Below, in pieces: positions 26,921-36,956 of a DNA stretch of 64,000 nucleotides; the first letter of the stretch is position 1, and each line of letters opens with the position of its first letter. The stretch is taken from contig NZ_OZ034990.1 of the NCBI RefSeq assembly GCF_964030935.1, positions 310,001-374,000 of the forward strand, given 5' to 3'. The notes under the pieces are model-generated. The model was not told the origin of the DNA and ran no database searches. It saw only the letters and a list, made by a program, of their open reading frames with translations. The translations under genes were made by a program, and so were the position numbers. The DNA comes from Rickettsiella endosymbiont of Aleochara curtula (GTDB lineage: Bacteria > Pseudomonadota > Gammaproteobacteria > Diplorickettsiales > Diplorickettsiaceae).

Positions 26921-27706
26921 CTAATTTCGTTGTGCTTGCTTAAATAAATTAAAAAAATTAATGGTGGTTTGTTCGGCAATTTCATCTAAGGAACATTCAC
27001 GCAATTCGGCTAAAAATTCGGCAACATAACGCACATACGCAGGTTGATTCGGCTTACCACGAAACGGATGCGGCGCTAAATAAGGCGCATCGGTTTCAAT
27101 TAACAGACGTTCCAAAGGCAATTTTTGCGCGATAGATTTTAAATCCGCTGCATTTTTGAAGGTTAAAATTCCGGAAAAAGAAACATAAAAATTATTCTCT
27201 TTAATAGCCACTTCAGCCATAGCTAAATCTTCAGTGAAACAATGTAATACACCTCCCACTTGCTCGGCGCCCTCTTCTTTTAAGAGTCGTAGCGTATCTT
27301 CGCGCGCCTGCCGTGTATGCACGATAAGCGGCTTATTCACGGCAATGGCAGCACGAATATGTTGACGAAAACGCTGCTGTTGACATTCTTGTTGCGTATT
27401 TTCCCGATAATAATCCAAACCGGTTTCACCAATAGCCACCACCTTAGGGTGTTGTGCAAGCTTAATCAATTCATCTAATGTCGCTTCTTCAGCAACTTGT
27501 TCGGTGGGATGGACACCCACTGAAGCAGAAACATCTTTAAATTGCTCAGCAATCGCTAACACCGCTGGAAAATTGGCTAAATCAATACATACACACAGAA
27601 AATGGCCGACGCCTTGCTCTCTAGCAAAGTCCAGACAGGCACCTAAGTCTTTTTTAAAATAATTTAGATCCAAGCGATCCAGGTGGCAATGTGAGTCAAC
27701 TAACAT
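26921..27706 (-). CDS. tatD: TatD-family metal-dependent DNase
   Basis: A 261-residue TIM-barrel hydrolase (YcfH/TatD group). Ligands are seen in MLVDSHCHLDRLD, AIGETGLDYYRE, PLIVHTRQAREDTL, GGVLHCFTED and LLIETDAPYLAPHPFRGKPN. The family has 3'-5' exonuclease/DNase activity. The start overlaps the end of holB by 7 bases, so the two are translationally coupled, as in E. coli (holB-ycfH). Confidence 0.95.
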   Translation of the reverse strand: MLVDSHCHLDRLDLNYFKKDLGACLDFAREQGVGHFLCVCIDLANFPAVLAIAEQFKDVSASVGVHPTEQVAEEATLDELIKLAQHPKVVAIGETGLDYYRENTQQECQQQRFRQHIRAAIAVNKPLIVHTRQAREDTLRLLKEEGAEQVGGVLHCFTEDLAMAEVAIKENNFYVSFSGILTFKNAADLKSIAQKLPLERLLIETDAPYLAPHPFRGKPNQPAYVRYVAEFLAELRECSLDEIAEQTTINFFNLFKQAQRN

Positions 27707-28680
27707 GATTTACCTTGTATAGCCCAACGAGCAAACAGATCTTCTAACATTAAAGATAGATTCAGCGTAATTTTAGCCGTGTGCGCGCGTAATAGCACTA
27801 AGCCCTCATAATACTGTAGCAAAAAATCCGTCGACAAACACGTCGCTAACTGCGCCAGCGCGTCTTCTATGGCTGTATATCCATTCAGTAACTGGCATTT
27901 TAGCAATTCGCTAACGACATTCAATAAGGTAGACAATAATTGCTGCACATCGGTTTTCACATAACGCGCAGCACAGAGTATCGGATCCAGTTTTTGATCG
28001 AATAAATGTGCTAATGATGCCAATAATTCGGTATAAAACAGATAATAATTCTGCTGCGCATACGTTAATGCGAGTAACGGTGCTCCGGACGATAAATGAT
28101 GTAGTTTATCCAGTGGTGTTGACGCCGGGAGTTGCTGTGCTAACCAAGCCGTCGCTAGCGATTTTTCGGGTGTCGCAAAACGTATCACTTGGCAACGGCT
28201 GCGGATAGTGGGTAATAAACCTTCAATTTTTTCAGTCAGTAAAATAAATAAGGTACGTTCGCTGGGCTCTTCTAAACTTTTTAATAAGGCGTGACTAGCA
28301 GCCACCAATAAACTATCTGCTGGATTAATCAGAATAATTTTATAGGCCGCTTGACTGGTGTGATTTAATTTTTCGATCACTGTACGTATTTGATCAATTT
28401 TAATCCCCTGACTAGATTTTTCTGTAGCCAACAGACACAGATCCGGATGTGTACCCGCTGCCACCCAGGCACAATCGCAACAAAGCTGACATGCAAACTG
28501 CTGCACAGGCTGTTTACATAATAAGGTTTTGGCAAAATTTGTCGCAAACAAAGCTTTACCTAAGCCGCTTTGCCCTACCAGCAACAAGGCATGCGGTAAA
28601 CGACGCTCTTGATGACAACGATAAAGCTGTTGCCATTGTGGAATATGCCATGGTAAAGGCGTCGAATAGTTAGCCAGCAT
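27700..28680 (-). CDS. holB: DNA polymerase III subunit delta'
   Basis: A 326-residue clamp-loader subunit. It shows the AAA-type N-terminal region HALLLVGQSGLGKALFATNFAK, a zinc module with clustered cysteines (ACQLCCDCAW, with an earlier Cys in LLCKQPV), the conserved IKIDQIRTVIEKLN, and the SRC motif in IRSRCQVIRF, which in delta' acts as arginine finger in trans. The P-loop keeps the lysine but is followed by Ala rather than Ser/Thr, in keeping with a non-hydrolysing delta'. It lies two bases from tmk and overlaps tatD. Confidence 0.93.
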   Translation of the reverse strand: MLANYSTPLPWHIPQWQQLYRCHQERRLPHALLLVGQSGLGKALFATNFAKTLLCKQPVQQFACQLCCDCAWVAAGTHPDLCLLATEKSSQGIKIDQIRTVIEKLNHTSQAAYKIILINPADSLLVAASHALLKSLEEPSERTLFILLTEKIEGLLPTIRSRCQVIRFATPEKSLATAWLAQQLPASTPLDKLHHLSSGAPLLALTYAQQNYYLFYTELLASLAHLFDQKLDPILCAARYVKTDVQQLLSTLLNVVSELLKCQLLNGYTAIEDALAQLATCLSTDFLLQYYEGLVLLRAHTAKITLNLSLMLEDLFARWAIQGKSC

Positions 28681-28682
28681 CG

Positions 28683-29339
28683 TTATTCATCCGATTTTAC
28701 CCATAGTACTAAGCGTTGATCCAAGACTTGCTTAATTTGTTTTTGCACATCCTTTAATGAACGACTCGCATCTATCACATGATAACAGTCAGGCATTTGT
28801 TTGGCGCGTTCTAGATAGCTGGCACGCGCACGCGAAAAGAAATCTTGTTTTTCTGCTTCAATGCGATCCACGGCTTTTCGATGATGCGTACGCCGTAAAG
28901 CAATATCGACCGGCGCATCGAGTAATAACACCGTATCCACTTTTAAATCTTGTTGTACCCACAACTGTAAACTCCGAATAAAGGCGAGATCGATGCCTCT
29001 ACCGCCGCCTTGATAAGCATAACTGGTTTCGGTAAATCTATCACACAGCACCCAATCACCACGCTGTAAGGCCGGTTTAATCACATAGTGTATGTGTTGT
29101 GCGCGTGCAGCAAAAAATAATAATAGTTCTGTTTCAGGAATGATGGTTTCCGGTGCAAAATCGGATTGTAACACTAAAGCGCGGATGGCTTCGGCCACTT
29201 CTGTGCCGCCTGGTTCACGCGTGACGGTCAGTGCGATGCCGGCTTGCTGTAAATAATCAGCAACAAACTTAAGTTGCGTGGACTTCCCTACCCCTTCTAT
29301 ACCTTCTAAGGTGATAAAACGCGCCTGAGTGATTTGCAT
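28683..29339 (-). CDS. tmk: Thymidylate kinase
   Basis: A 218-residue kinase that phosphorylates dTMP to dTDP. The start at 29339 (MQITQARFITLEG) is chosen because GGAAG sits 7 bases upstream and a TATAAT-like -10 element (29366-29371) lies where a longer form would begin. P-loop IEGVGKST, REPGGTEVAEAIR, the DRFTETSYAYQGGGRGID active-site segment and the lid region RARASYLERAKQMPD are present. In many gammaproteobacteria it follows mltG directly; here it is separated from mltG by the 2422-residue giant and a small kinase-like gene. Confidence 0.95.
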   Translation of the reverse strand: MQITQARFITLEGIEGVGKSTQLKFVADYLQQAGIALTVTREPGGTEVAEAIRALVLQSDFAPETIIPETELLLFFAARAQHIHYVIKPALQRGDWVLCDRFTETSYAYQGGGRGIDLAFIRSLQLWVQQDLKVDTVLLLDAPVDIALRRTHHRKAVDRIEAEKQDFFSRARASYLERAKQMPDCYHVIDASRSLKDVQKQIKQVLDQRLVLWVKSDE

Positions 29340-29365
29340 AACACTTCCGATAAAATATTTCAGCA

Positions 29366-29371
29366 ATTATA
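29366..29371 (-). promoter_or_regulatory. -10-like element for tmk-holB-tatD
   Basis: Read on the minus strand, GCGTATAATTGC supplies a perfect TATAAT about 27 bases before the chosen tmk start. No convincing -35 was found. A private promoter here makes sense because the normal upstream neighbour (mltG) is about 8.7 kb away. Confidence 0.4.
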
Positions 29372-29414
29372 CGCATAATCGTAGGAATATCGCGAATAGT
29401 GCTTAGAAAAGCTC

Positions 29415-29484
29415 CGTCATGGCGAGTGAATACCGCGCGGCAATCTATGAATCCCAGCGCTGCGACGCAACGCTGGGATTCCTG
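29415..29484. repeat. REP-like element with adjoining hairpin
   Basis: CGTCATGGCGAGTGAATACC then GCGCGGCAATC of the dispersed family, followed by a perfect 10-bp stem AATCCCAGCG (29450-29459) / CGCTGGGATT (29471-29480). It sits just past the stop of the 2422-residue giant, so the hairpin may also help end its transcript. Confidence 0.75.
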
Positions 29485-29493
29485 CTTTGTAGT

Positions 29494-32400
29494 TTATCTG
29501 GTCGGTATATACAATTTTTGAGGTCCTTGTTGTTTACAGATTCTTCTTTCCTTCTGCTGATGAAAACGTACTATTTTAGGGTTTAAAGATGTTTGCGGTT
29601 TACTTATAAACATACAATGACCCAACAACAGTAAGCCAGGTATATCGCCAATCGCTGTAACTTTGGATATACCCGATTTCCCTGTCTGCTGACGACTATG
29701 CTGCTGATGATTATGTTGCTGATGTCGGTATTGATTATCTGCTAACCTAGCTTGAGCTAAAGATAGTGAGCGTGAGAAATTCTCCGGTTTATTTCCTATA
29801 GCTTTAACTAAATTCGCGCCAGACACGTTATTTTTACTTGTTTGATTAACATAGAAAGTTTGATTATTGCCTCTACTATTTCGCAGAGCATGCCTTGGCT
29901 GAATTTGCTCTTGTTTATCAGGAAAAAATGAACGCGGTTTTGCTGTATTAGTAGAAACTTGTAAAGGCTCAAGCTTTTTATGGGATTTGTTAAGTAACGC
30001 CGAATTTTTTGCTAACTTCCTAGTTGGTGCAAAATGTTTAGTTTTATCCGCTTGGATGGGCTTAATTTGTATCGGTTCAACAGTCTTTTTAGATTTCTTA
30101 GGCACTTTTTTTAGAACGGGTATCTTTTTTTGATCCTGTTTATCGTAAAAGTCAGCGGCCATCTCTAAGGCTTTATCTCGACTATTTCTCTGCGCATTAT
30201 TTGAAAAAAGATTAGGCAGCGAATTTTTAAACGTATTAACCATAGTCTGGAGAATACCCGACTGCCTCGCACCCGCATTGTTTGTGCTATGTCCATTTAA
30301 ATGCTCGATGGAACGACGCTGTCTAATTTCGAAATCAATATCATTCCTTTCTTCATTTGAATAGTCTTCGGTATGATCTTCTATGGAAGTTGCATTACTA
30401 CCATCAATATCATTATCTAGATAAAGCTCCTGATCCGAACTTACTTCAATCGCACTTACATTAGTCGGTTGAGTTGAATGTGAAGCAAGTTGCTTAGAAT
30501 TTATAATCGCTAAGGATTCTTGGCGTTTGCTACCGAGACACGCATTCTTCGCCTCTTCAAAACTTGCTAACCTATTAATCTCCGCTGATGAATTGGTTAA
30601 CGCTAGTCTCTTATCCGTAAACTGCAAAGATAAAGTTTCCATAAGCTCTTGGAAAAATTTATCGATTATCAATGTAAAAGGCGCCGTATAATTTGCGCTA
30701 ATCGTATTAGTGAATATATTCGTCCATATTAAACTAGTTTTATTCTGTTGGAAAAAAGCACCCGCTGTGTAGGCTTGAGGAATAAAAACTGTGCTGTTGG
30801 TTTCAATCTTGCTAACATTCACCCTAACTATTTCTAATTTTTTATCCAGGACTAATGGAACAGGTGAAACACGTGGAACGGGTTTTAAGAAAAGATGCTT
30901 ATGTCGACCATCTATTTGTAGCAATTTATTTTTATCCCCTAAAATAATATGAAGACGTTTTTTAAACCAATGATGCTGGGAGTGATGAAAAGCCTTGGGT
31001 ATATTTACCGTAGCAATTGGGGTTATTTGATGAGGTTTGCTGGAAGGGATGCCAAGTACTAATAGCAAATCATCACCCAAATTATTTTGAGCATTTGGCG
31101 TCACCAAAAATAATTGGACAGTTCGATTCATTTGCGCTTCTACTTGTTGCGCAACCGAGCTAAAGTCCAAGATATTAATATTTCCATCTCCAATGTCATA
31201 AATATCGACTTGAGGGATAGGTAAATTGGATAAGCGTAAGTTAGACATTCCTGACTTGATCTTAAATATTCCTTCACCTCCGTTTCCGCACAGATGCGTT
31301 CGAAATACGTTAGGATTATTTTGCATCACTGCATGTTTATTATGGCCTATCAAAATATGTTCATTCGTACCTGTGACGAAAAAACCGACAAGATTAAGCC
31401 TTCTCATCAACGGCGCGTAATAATCAATGATCTCGCTGGGAAACTGGTTTAAACCAAGACGAACATAATAGGAATTTTTATGGCCAATTTTAAGCCTACC
31501 TTGATCAATAAAGCGAATAAATACGGTTTCAAATTGTTGAGTATGTAATACAAAGATGAAATTTTCTGTAGACTGATCTGGCAAGGATTTGTTTATCTGT
31601 ATTTGTAAAGCTCGTGCTGACCCTTCACTTAAATGAGCAGGAAAGCTTATAGCGCTCACTTCTGCCAGCGTCGCATTAAACTCAATTTGATGTATGCTGC
31701 TTGCTGCAAGCGCTTGTGTATTTGCCGCTAAGTTAACTAAAACATTCCCCTGCCCCGGTGTAACGGTATAAACAAAATGACCCCTTTCTGCTTCATTCGT
31801 AACGCTCATATAGGGACGTAAATCCATTTTCAAGTCATAATCGCAACTCGGATTGCTGGGAATAAAAATAGAATCTGGACTTTTGGCTACACCTGTTGCT
31901 GCTGTATCAATCTCTTTAGTATCACAAGCCACAGTAACGCCAAGAGGAATAGCACCACCAACAACGCGTTCAATACTCCTCACGCGTAATTCGCTATCCG
32001 CATATTTCATATACCCCGCTAAATTTAATTCAATGTAATCCACTTCGGGTTTAAACTGCTGCAAAAGTAAAGTATCGAGACCTTTGCCCCCGTTTATACC
32101 TTCGATTTCAGTATTTGGCTGAATAGCCGTGACGATGTGTTTTCCAACCAATACAAATTGATCCTCTAAATCTCCTCCTTGATAAGCTTTCGAACCATCA
32201 TTAATAATAAAAATATTGGAAAGATTTTTAAATCCTATCACCCGATCATTTCCCTCCATTAGATTAAAATAGGCGATGGATCCATTTACGTTATTCAACG
32301 CAAAGGCGCCATCACAACGATAAGCGCCTTCAATCGCAAGCGAGATATCATTCCCGGTGGGTAAGCAAGCAAATTCACCGCTTGGAAGGGCATTCTGTAC

Positions 32401-35400
32401 TTCGTTATTTAATTTAAATCCGCTTTGCTTGGCTGAAAAATTTACCCTCTGATCTTTAAACAGATCAAAAATTGGCGTGTATATTGATTTGCAATGTCTT
32501 TGTAGCATTCTGGTTCTTCTACATGAATACTTCTCACCTGTTTTCACAATAGCTGGGAATACAAAGTGCCTAACCTCTGTATGATTTTTTAAAAACTCCT
32601 GCAGTTGCGGGATGAGATTTTGGTATTCGGCTATATCATCTATTTTTTCTTGGTACTCGGAAAATCTACCAAAAACAGCACGTACAAATTCTGTAATTTT
32701 TGTTCCAAAAGAAAAATTTTTTCGTAAAAGATCTTCTTCATCTTCCACCGCTGTTCCTGCTTCATAGAACCTATCAGCCAGTATAAGTACAGTCACCACA
32801 GTGCCGCCAATTGCTTCAAATGCCGCAGAAACTTCCAGTGCTGCAAAGGTCTCAGAAACTCCTTCAGCCGCCTTTAAACCCGAGCTACCGAGATCCACAA
32901 CGGTTTGCATTCCACTATTCGCAAACCTTAGCCACGCAGCGGTATTATTACTATGCTTTAACAAATTACTGAAATCCTCATAGGCATTAAACATGTTCAA
33001 TGCCACGCCTGCACCGCGTGAAGCTCTTTTTGAGATAACCTCTAGCGCTTTTAAATTAACATATATCGCAGTTTTGCTTTTGTCGCCTTCAAAAAAATCG
33101 ATTGCTGCATCTCCAGCAAAAAAAATCTCCATCGTTTTCGAAGAAATATCGCTTACTTTTTGCACGTGCTGCAACCATTTATAGTTACGCACTAATGTTG
33201 CTATTTCTTCCTGCTTAACGCCAGCCACCTTACGCGTAGCTATGTGATCTAAAATTTCAGCTTGCTTGCTTTCGGATAACTCTTTTAAGCCTTCAAGCAA
33301 ATATTCACTATCTAATGTGCAAAGACCCGCATCGCGTCTGCGTCGGTTGCCAAGACATCGCAACACTTGACTCATGTCTTCATCATCCAAAAAGTTGTTA
33401 GGATCAGCCACCTGCAGCGCGTTCAAACTTTCCTCAAGATCAAGCGTATTCGATCTTAAAGCTACCTGCAGAGTATTCGATAATAATGAATTACCATACA
33501 GAGAATTGATGAACTGAGTTCGATATTCTGTTAACACACCCGTAGTAAAATCCGTGGGTGTGACTGCCGCTATCTTGTTATTCACCATTTTTAATGGATA
33601 AAATACTTGATCGTGTTCCCACGCTTTGCTCTGAGGATAGTTAGCATAATAAATAGTGGAGTCCCTGAGTTGACTACGTATTCTATCCTGATCTTCTGGT
33701 GAAAATATTATGGTTCGTTCAGCTTCGCTTTGAGTAAAATCAACCGGATTTAATGGACGTATGTAATCTTCGTTAGCCCTTTGCAACATAAAGTTAACCG
33801 CTCTTGATTCAATACTGTTATCCGCAAAATTAGGCGTAGCATGGAGCAAACGTTGGGATTGCACATCAAAAACAATACCTTGAGGTGATGGTCTATCGCC
33901 TACATCACAGGCTTTAATCTTATAACGGCCATTTTCAGGATTACCGTCTAATGAAGTCTCGATATTTGCTCGGTATATTTGTTTTAAAACGAGTTCCTTA
34001 TTATTATCTGAAATAAAACTTGGAATGGTGGTTTTAGCCGGAGACTGGCGATCTCTGCCGCCGCTAATGTATAAATGGATTGGGGCCTGATCTGGAAATT
34101 GATTGGCAAGTTGCTCAATAAAACTAGCAGGTCCAGAAAATTTGTCAAAATGCGACAAAACCACTTTTTTACTCTGTGGCTCAAAAGCTACAACAGCGAT
34201 ACATTGTTGAATGTTATACGTACCTAAATTAGCATTGTTAGCAATGCCAATTTCACGTTGTAAAACCACATGAGCAGAATTATCCAACTTACCTTGCGTG
34301 AGTTTATAGGCTTGATGATAATGATAAGATTCTCGTATCGATAAATCATCCACCGAAAAAGAGCTCGATGCAAAATTTTGTTCTCGAAGCTCTTTATAAA
34401 GCCCAGCTAATGCCAAATGTCCATGTAATTCTTCCGAACTATCCGAAAACAATGACAATTTATTGCGATTTTGCTGCTCGTAATTCGCAACATTGAATTC
34501 ACTTATAATATAAGTCTTTGCTAAAACCTGAAAGGCAGATTCAAGCCATTTATATTGTTCTAAAGAAAAATAAATGTCGATGGCTTTTTCTAAATTTATT
34601 TGTGCATTTATATTATTATTTTCAATTTGTATTGCGTTGGTTTGAACATTAAGATCATTATTTGCATTAAGATACGCATAGGCTAACTGAAAATGAGCTT
34701 GAGCGAGTGAAAAATGCTGATTGTAATTATTCAATTTAAATAGCCTGACTGATTTTTCTAAACTCTGTATCGCCCCTAAATAATTCCTATCGTTATACTT
34801 AGTTACTCCATCGTTGTACCACCATTCCGGGTGAGTATAAGTTTGTTCTGCAGGATTAGGACGATTTAATAAATTAGTATCGACGATTTTTAAATCTGGA
34901 AAACTCCGGGGTAATTGTTCTTGTTGGGCTTGCCAAGCAAGAAATTTTTCTTGTTTGATATTGTTTAATGAATCAAGATAACTTTTCTGAAAGAATTCCA
35001 ATCGTTTAATAGGTGCAATTAAGGTACGAGCACTTGAAACCAACTCATCTGCTTTATCTAAAGAAAAATTCAACAAACGCTCACCCTGATCGTACCTTTC
35101 GAATAGCTTTCGTGCGCTAGCCGCCAACTTATTAGCATCGTTTTCCAATAAATTCGCTTGATTGACATCCTGTTCTTTGGGGATATGTAAATTTCCTATA
35201 CCCAACATGGTTGCCATAGTAACTAATTCCTTTGCATCCTGTATTGACCAACTTGCGTCGCGCTCGTATTTTTCTATTTGTTCACGTGCCTTTTCAACCA
35301 ATCCCTCCACGTCGTACTTTTCTAATTCAATAATAAAATTATCTATCTCTAGAGATAAAGCCAGTGCTTGTTCGCCATTTTCTGACGAAAGCTTGTCATC

Positions 35401-36762
35401 CAGTGGATCACTATTACTTAAATCACGCATCGCTTTCAGTAATAGTCCAATTTCTGCCGGTACATCTATTTCATCCAATTCAATAATTTCATTCGACTCA
35501 TCGATAAACTGCTCTAGGTCTGTCGTTGCTTTTTCGACTTTTTCTACTAAAGTCTTGACTGAGTTTGCCTCTTGAAATAAACGTTCTGCCATTTGCTCTG
35601 CAGTTTCGCATGGACGATTGGCGGATAAATCCCCATAATTAACTATGACTAAATCATCTGGCATCGCTATGCTCATTAAAAGCCCTAAAATCTTAGGTCC
35701 TCGCCAAGCTTCGTTAATCGCTTCGTGGATGGGGGTATTGCCCTTATAATTTTGACGACTTAAGTTTTTTAAACTATCAAATTTATAGCCTTTTATTAAA
35801 ATTTTTTTCAAAACCTTATAATTACTGCAAATAACTGCGGTATGGATCGCGGTATTTCCAAATTTGAGCTCCTCTATTGCAAGCAGACTGGGTAGTTTAG
35901 CTTCTGCATGCTCAATAATCATATCCGTAATCTCTTCTTCTATCTCCATTTCGACTTGGACTTTTGGATCTTCTTTTTCATCTTTTTCCCAATAACTAAC
36001 CGCTAAGTTGAGTGCAGCTTCCCCATCACGATTACGTTGATTAAAAATCTCGGGCCCACCTACATCGGCAATTTCATTAATCACTAATAGTTTTTTAAGA
36101 AGAATAGCGCGATGAAAAGCTGAAGAATTATCAACACCCGTCTGCAAAAGAATACTCGCACCGTGTGCAATCAGATTTTTTACAATAATAGCCCTAACAC
36201 GTTCTGTCGCTAATTCATTATCTGTCAAGCGTGAAAGATCTTCATGCGATATTGATGTTACCGCAAATTCTCTAAATTCTTCAGCAGTCACTGTTGCTGC
36301 ACTTTCGATAGCCGCTACCAAAGGAACATTCTCTCCAAGATAGCTTACCTGTTCTCCGTCATGCATCGCTGTAAAGGTAATATGGCTATCACCTAAATTA
36401 GGATCAGCACCATTAGCTAATAACGCATTAACAGATCCTATCTTTAGCTGCTTGCAAGCGTCAGTTAAAGGTGTTTTTTTATTAAAATCTTGTCGATTGA
36501 TCTCATGACCGGTTTCTTTAAGAAAGGTAATTACAGCTAAATTTCCTTCTGCGGCCGCGATATGTAAAAAAGATTTAGCTTCACCGTTTAAAACAAAAAG
36601 ATCCTTTAAAGTAGGTTCGTTATGCAAGTTAGCCAATGCATTTGAAATATCTTTATACCGTTCCCGATAATTAACCAATGCTTGATATTTTAGATTAAAT
36701 TCAATTTCTTCTAGATAATGATAAGGCATCTTTGTATTTCTATTAATTAAAAATGGGTTCAT
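29494..36762 (-). CDS. Giant ankyrin-TPR-amidohydrolase protein with latrotoxin-like core
   Basis: A 2422-residue protein. Residues 60-350 are ankyrin repeats (AKSFLHIAAAEGNLAVITFL, FGNTAIHTAVICSNYKVLKK, GNTPIHEAIN); 400-620 are coiled coil; 646-790 are TPR-like. Residues about 840-1045 resemble NTAN1, the N-terminal asparagine amidohydrolase: QQCIAVVAF (Cys854), VVLSHFDKF (His871), IHLYISGGRDRQ, IRSQLR. A furin-type RRRR lies at 1140-1143. Then follow a hydrophobic helical region (about 1210-1335) and a beta-rich core with SNIFIINDGSKAYQGGDLED (from 1515), HILIGHNKH (1802-1810), LPIPQVDIY (1847-1855) and HWFKKRLHIIL. A second site, RQRR, ends at 2150, followed by a 272-residue basic, low-complexity tail. 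The core is shared with two other giants here. It interrupts the mltG-tmk junction. No signal peptide is seen; a toxin or effector role is inferred. Confidence 0.65.
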   Translation of the reverse strand: MNPFLINRNTKMPYHYLEEIEFNLKYQALVNYRERYKDISNALANLHNEPTLKDLFVLNGEAKSFLHIAAAEGNLAVITFLKETGHEINRQDFNKKTPLTDACKQLKIGSVNALLANGADPNLGDSHITFTAMHDGEQVSYLGENVPLVAAIESAATVTAEEFREFAVTSISHEDLSRLTDNELATERVRAIIVKNLIAHGASILLQTGVDNSSAFHRAILLKKLLVINEIADVGGPEIFNQRNRDGEAALNLAVSYWEKDEKEDPKVQVEMEIEEEITDMIIEHAEAKLPSLLAIEELKFGNTAIHTAVICSNYKVLKKILIKGYKFDSLKNLSRQNYKGNTPIHEAINEAWRGPKILGLLMSIAMPDDLVIVNYGDLSANRPCETAEQMAERLFQEANSVKTLVEKVEKATTDLEQFIDESNEIIELDEIDVPAEIGLLLKAMRDLSNSDPLDDKLSSENGEQALALSLEIDNFIIELEKYDVEGLVEKAREQIEKYERDASWSIQDAKELVTMATMLGIGNLHIPKEQDVNQANLLENDANKLAASARKLFERYDQGERLLNFSLDKADELVSSARTLIAPIKRLEFFQKSYLDSLNNIKQEKFLAWQAQQEQLPRSFPDLKIVDTNLLNRPNPAEQTYTHPEWWYNDGVTKYNDRNYLGAIQSLEKSVRLFKLNNYNQHFSLAQAHFQLAYAYLNANNDLNVQTNAIQIENNNINAQINLEKAIDIYFSLEQYKWLESAFQVLAKTYIISEFNVANYEQQNRNKLSLFSDSSEELHGHLALAGLYKELREQNFASSSFSVDDLSIRESYHYHQAYKLTQGKLDNSAHVVLQREIGIANNANLGTYNIQQCIAVVAFEPQSKKVVLSHFDKFSGPASFIEQLANQFPDQAPIHLYISGGRDRQSPAKTTIPSFISDNNKELVLKQIYRANIETSLDGNPENGRYKIKACDVGDRPSPQGIVFDVQSQRLLHATPNFADNSIESRAVNFMLQRANEDYIRPLNPVDFTQSEAERTIIFSPEDQDRIRSQLRDSTIYYANYPQSKAWEHDQVFYPLKMVNNKIAAVTPTDFTTGVLTEYRTQFINSLYGNSLLSNTLQVALRSNTLDLEESLNALQVADPNNFLDDEDMSQVLRCLGNRRRRDAGLCTLDSEYLLEGLKELSESKQAEILDHIATRKVAGVKQEEIATLVRNYKWLQHVQKVSDISSKTMEIFFAGDAAIDFFEGDKSKTAIYVNLKALEVISKRASRGAGVALNMFNAYEDFSNLLKHSNNTAAWLRFANSGMQTVVDLGSSGLKAAEGVSETFAALEVSAAFEAIGGTVVTVLILADRFYEAGTAVEDEEDLLRKNFSFGTKITEFVRAVFGRFSEYQEKIDDIAEYQNLIPQLQEFLKNHTEVRHFVFPAIVKTGEKYSCRRTRMLQRHCKSIYTPIFDLFKDQRVNFSAKQSGFKLNNEVQNALPSGEFACLPTGNDISLAIEGAYRCDGAFALNNVNGSIAYFNLMEGNDRVIGFKNLSNIFIINDGSKAYQGGDLEDQFVLVGKHIVTAIQPNTEIEGINGGKGLDTLLLQQFKPEVDYIELNLAGYMKYADSELRVRSIERVVGGAIPLGVTVACDTKEIDTAATGVAKSPDSIFIPSNPSCDYDLKMDLRPYMSVTNEAERGHFVYTVTPGQGNVLVNLAANTQALAASSIHQIEFNATLAEVSAISFPAHLSEGSARALQIQINKSLPDQSTENFIFVLHTQQFETVFIRFIDQGRLKIGHKNSYYVRLGLNQFPSEIIDYYAPLMRRLNLVGFFVTGTNEHILIGHNKHAVMQNNPNVFRTHLCGNGGEGIFKIKSGMSNLRLSNLPIPQVDIYDIGDGNINILDFSSVAQQVEAQMNRTVQLFLVTPNAQNNLGDDLLLVLGIPSSKPHQITPIATVNIPKAFHHSQHHWFKKRLHIILGDKNKLLQIDGRHKHLFLKPVPRVSPVPLVLDKKLEIVRVNVSKIETNSTVFIPQAYTAGAFFQQNKTSLIWTNIFTNTISANYTAPFTLIIDKFFQELMETLSLQFTDKRLALTNSSAEINRLASFEEAKNACLGSKRQESLAIINSKQLASHSTQPTNVSAIEVSSDQELYLDNDIDGSNATSIEDHTEDYSNEERNDIDFEIRQRRSIEHLNGHSTNNAGARQSGILQTMVNTFKNSLPNLFSNNAQRNSRDKALEMAADFYDKQDQKKIPVLKKVPKKSKKTVEPIQIKPIQADKTKHFAPTRKLAKNSALLNKSHKKLEPLQVSTNTAKPRSFFPDKQEQIQPRHALRNSRGNNQTFYVNQTSKNNVSGANLVKAIGNKPENFSRSLSLAQARLADNQYRHQQHNHQQHSRQQTGKSGISKVTAIGDIPGLLLLGHCMFISKPQTSLNPKIVRFHQQKERRICKQQGPQKLYIPTR

Positions 36763-36904
36763 TGAAATGGGGCCCGCAATATAACCATAATTTTTAATTT
36801 TGCAAAGTTTTAAAAAAATTAATCCTAAACGATTTTATTATGTAGCTTAAATCCAAATGCACACGCTCGGCAAATTGGTTAATATTTACTCGCAGTTAGA
36901 GTGG

Positions 36905-36910
36905 TATAAT
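36905..36910 (+). promoter_or_regulatory. -10-like element upstream of the kinase-like gene
   Basis: TATAAT in GTGGTATAATCAATAC, about 46 bases before the start at 36957. The -35 is unclear. It lies in the divergent gap between the 2422-residue giant and the kinase-like gene. Confidence 0.4.
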
Positions 36911-36956
36911 CAATACTTCTCTGCGCCTAGGGTTATTTGAAAATCAAAGGGAGCTT

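Noticed and set aside
32801..35575. Several 60-137 codon plus-strand frames opposite the 2422-residue giant
   Set aside because: They are antisense to a continuous well-formed domain protein and have Ser/Ala-rich shadow composition.
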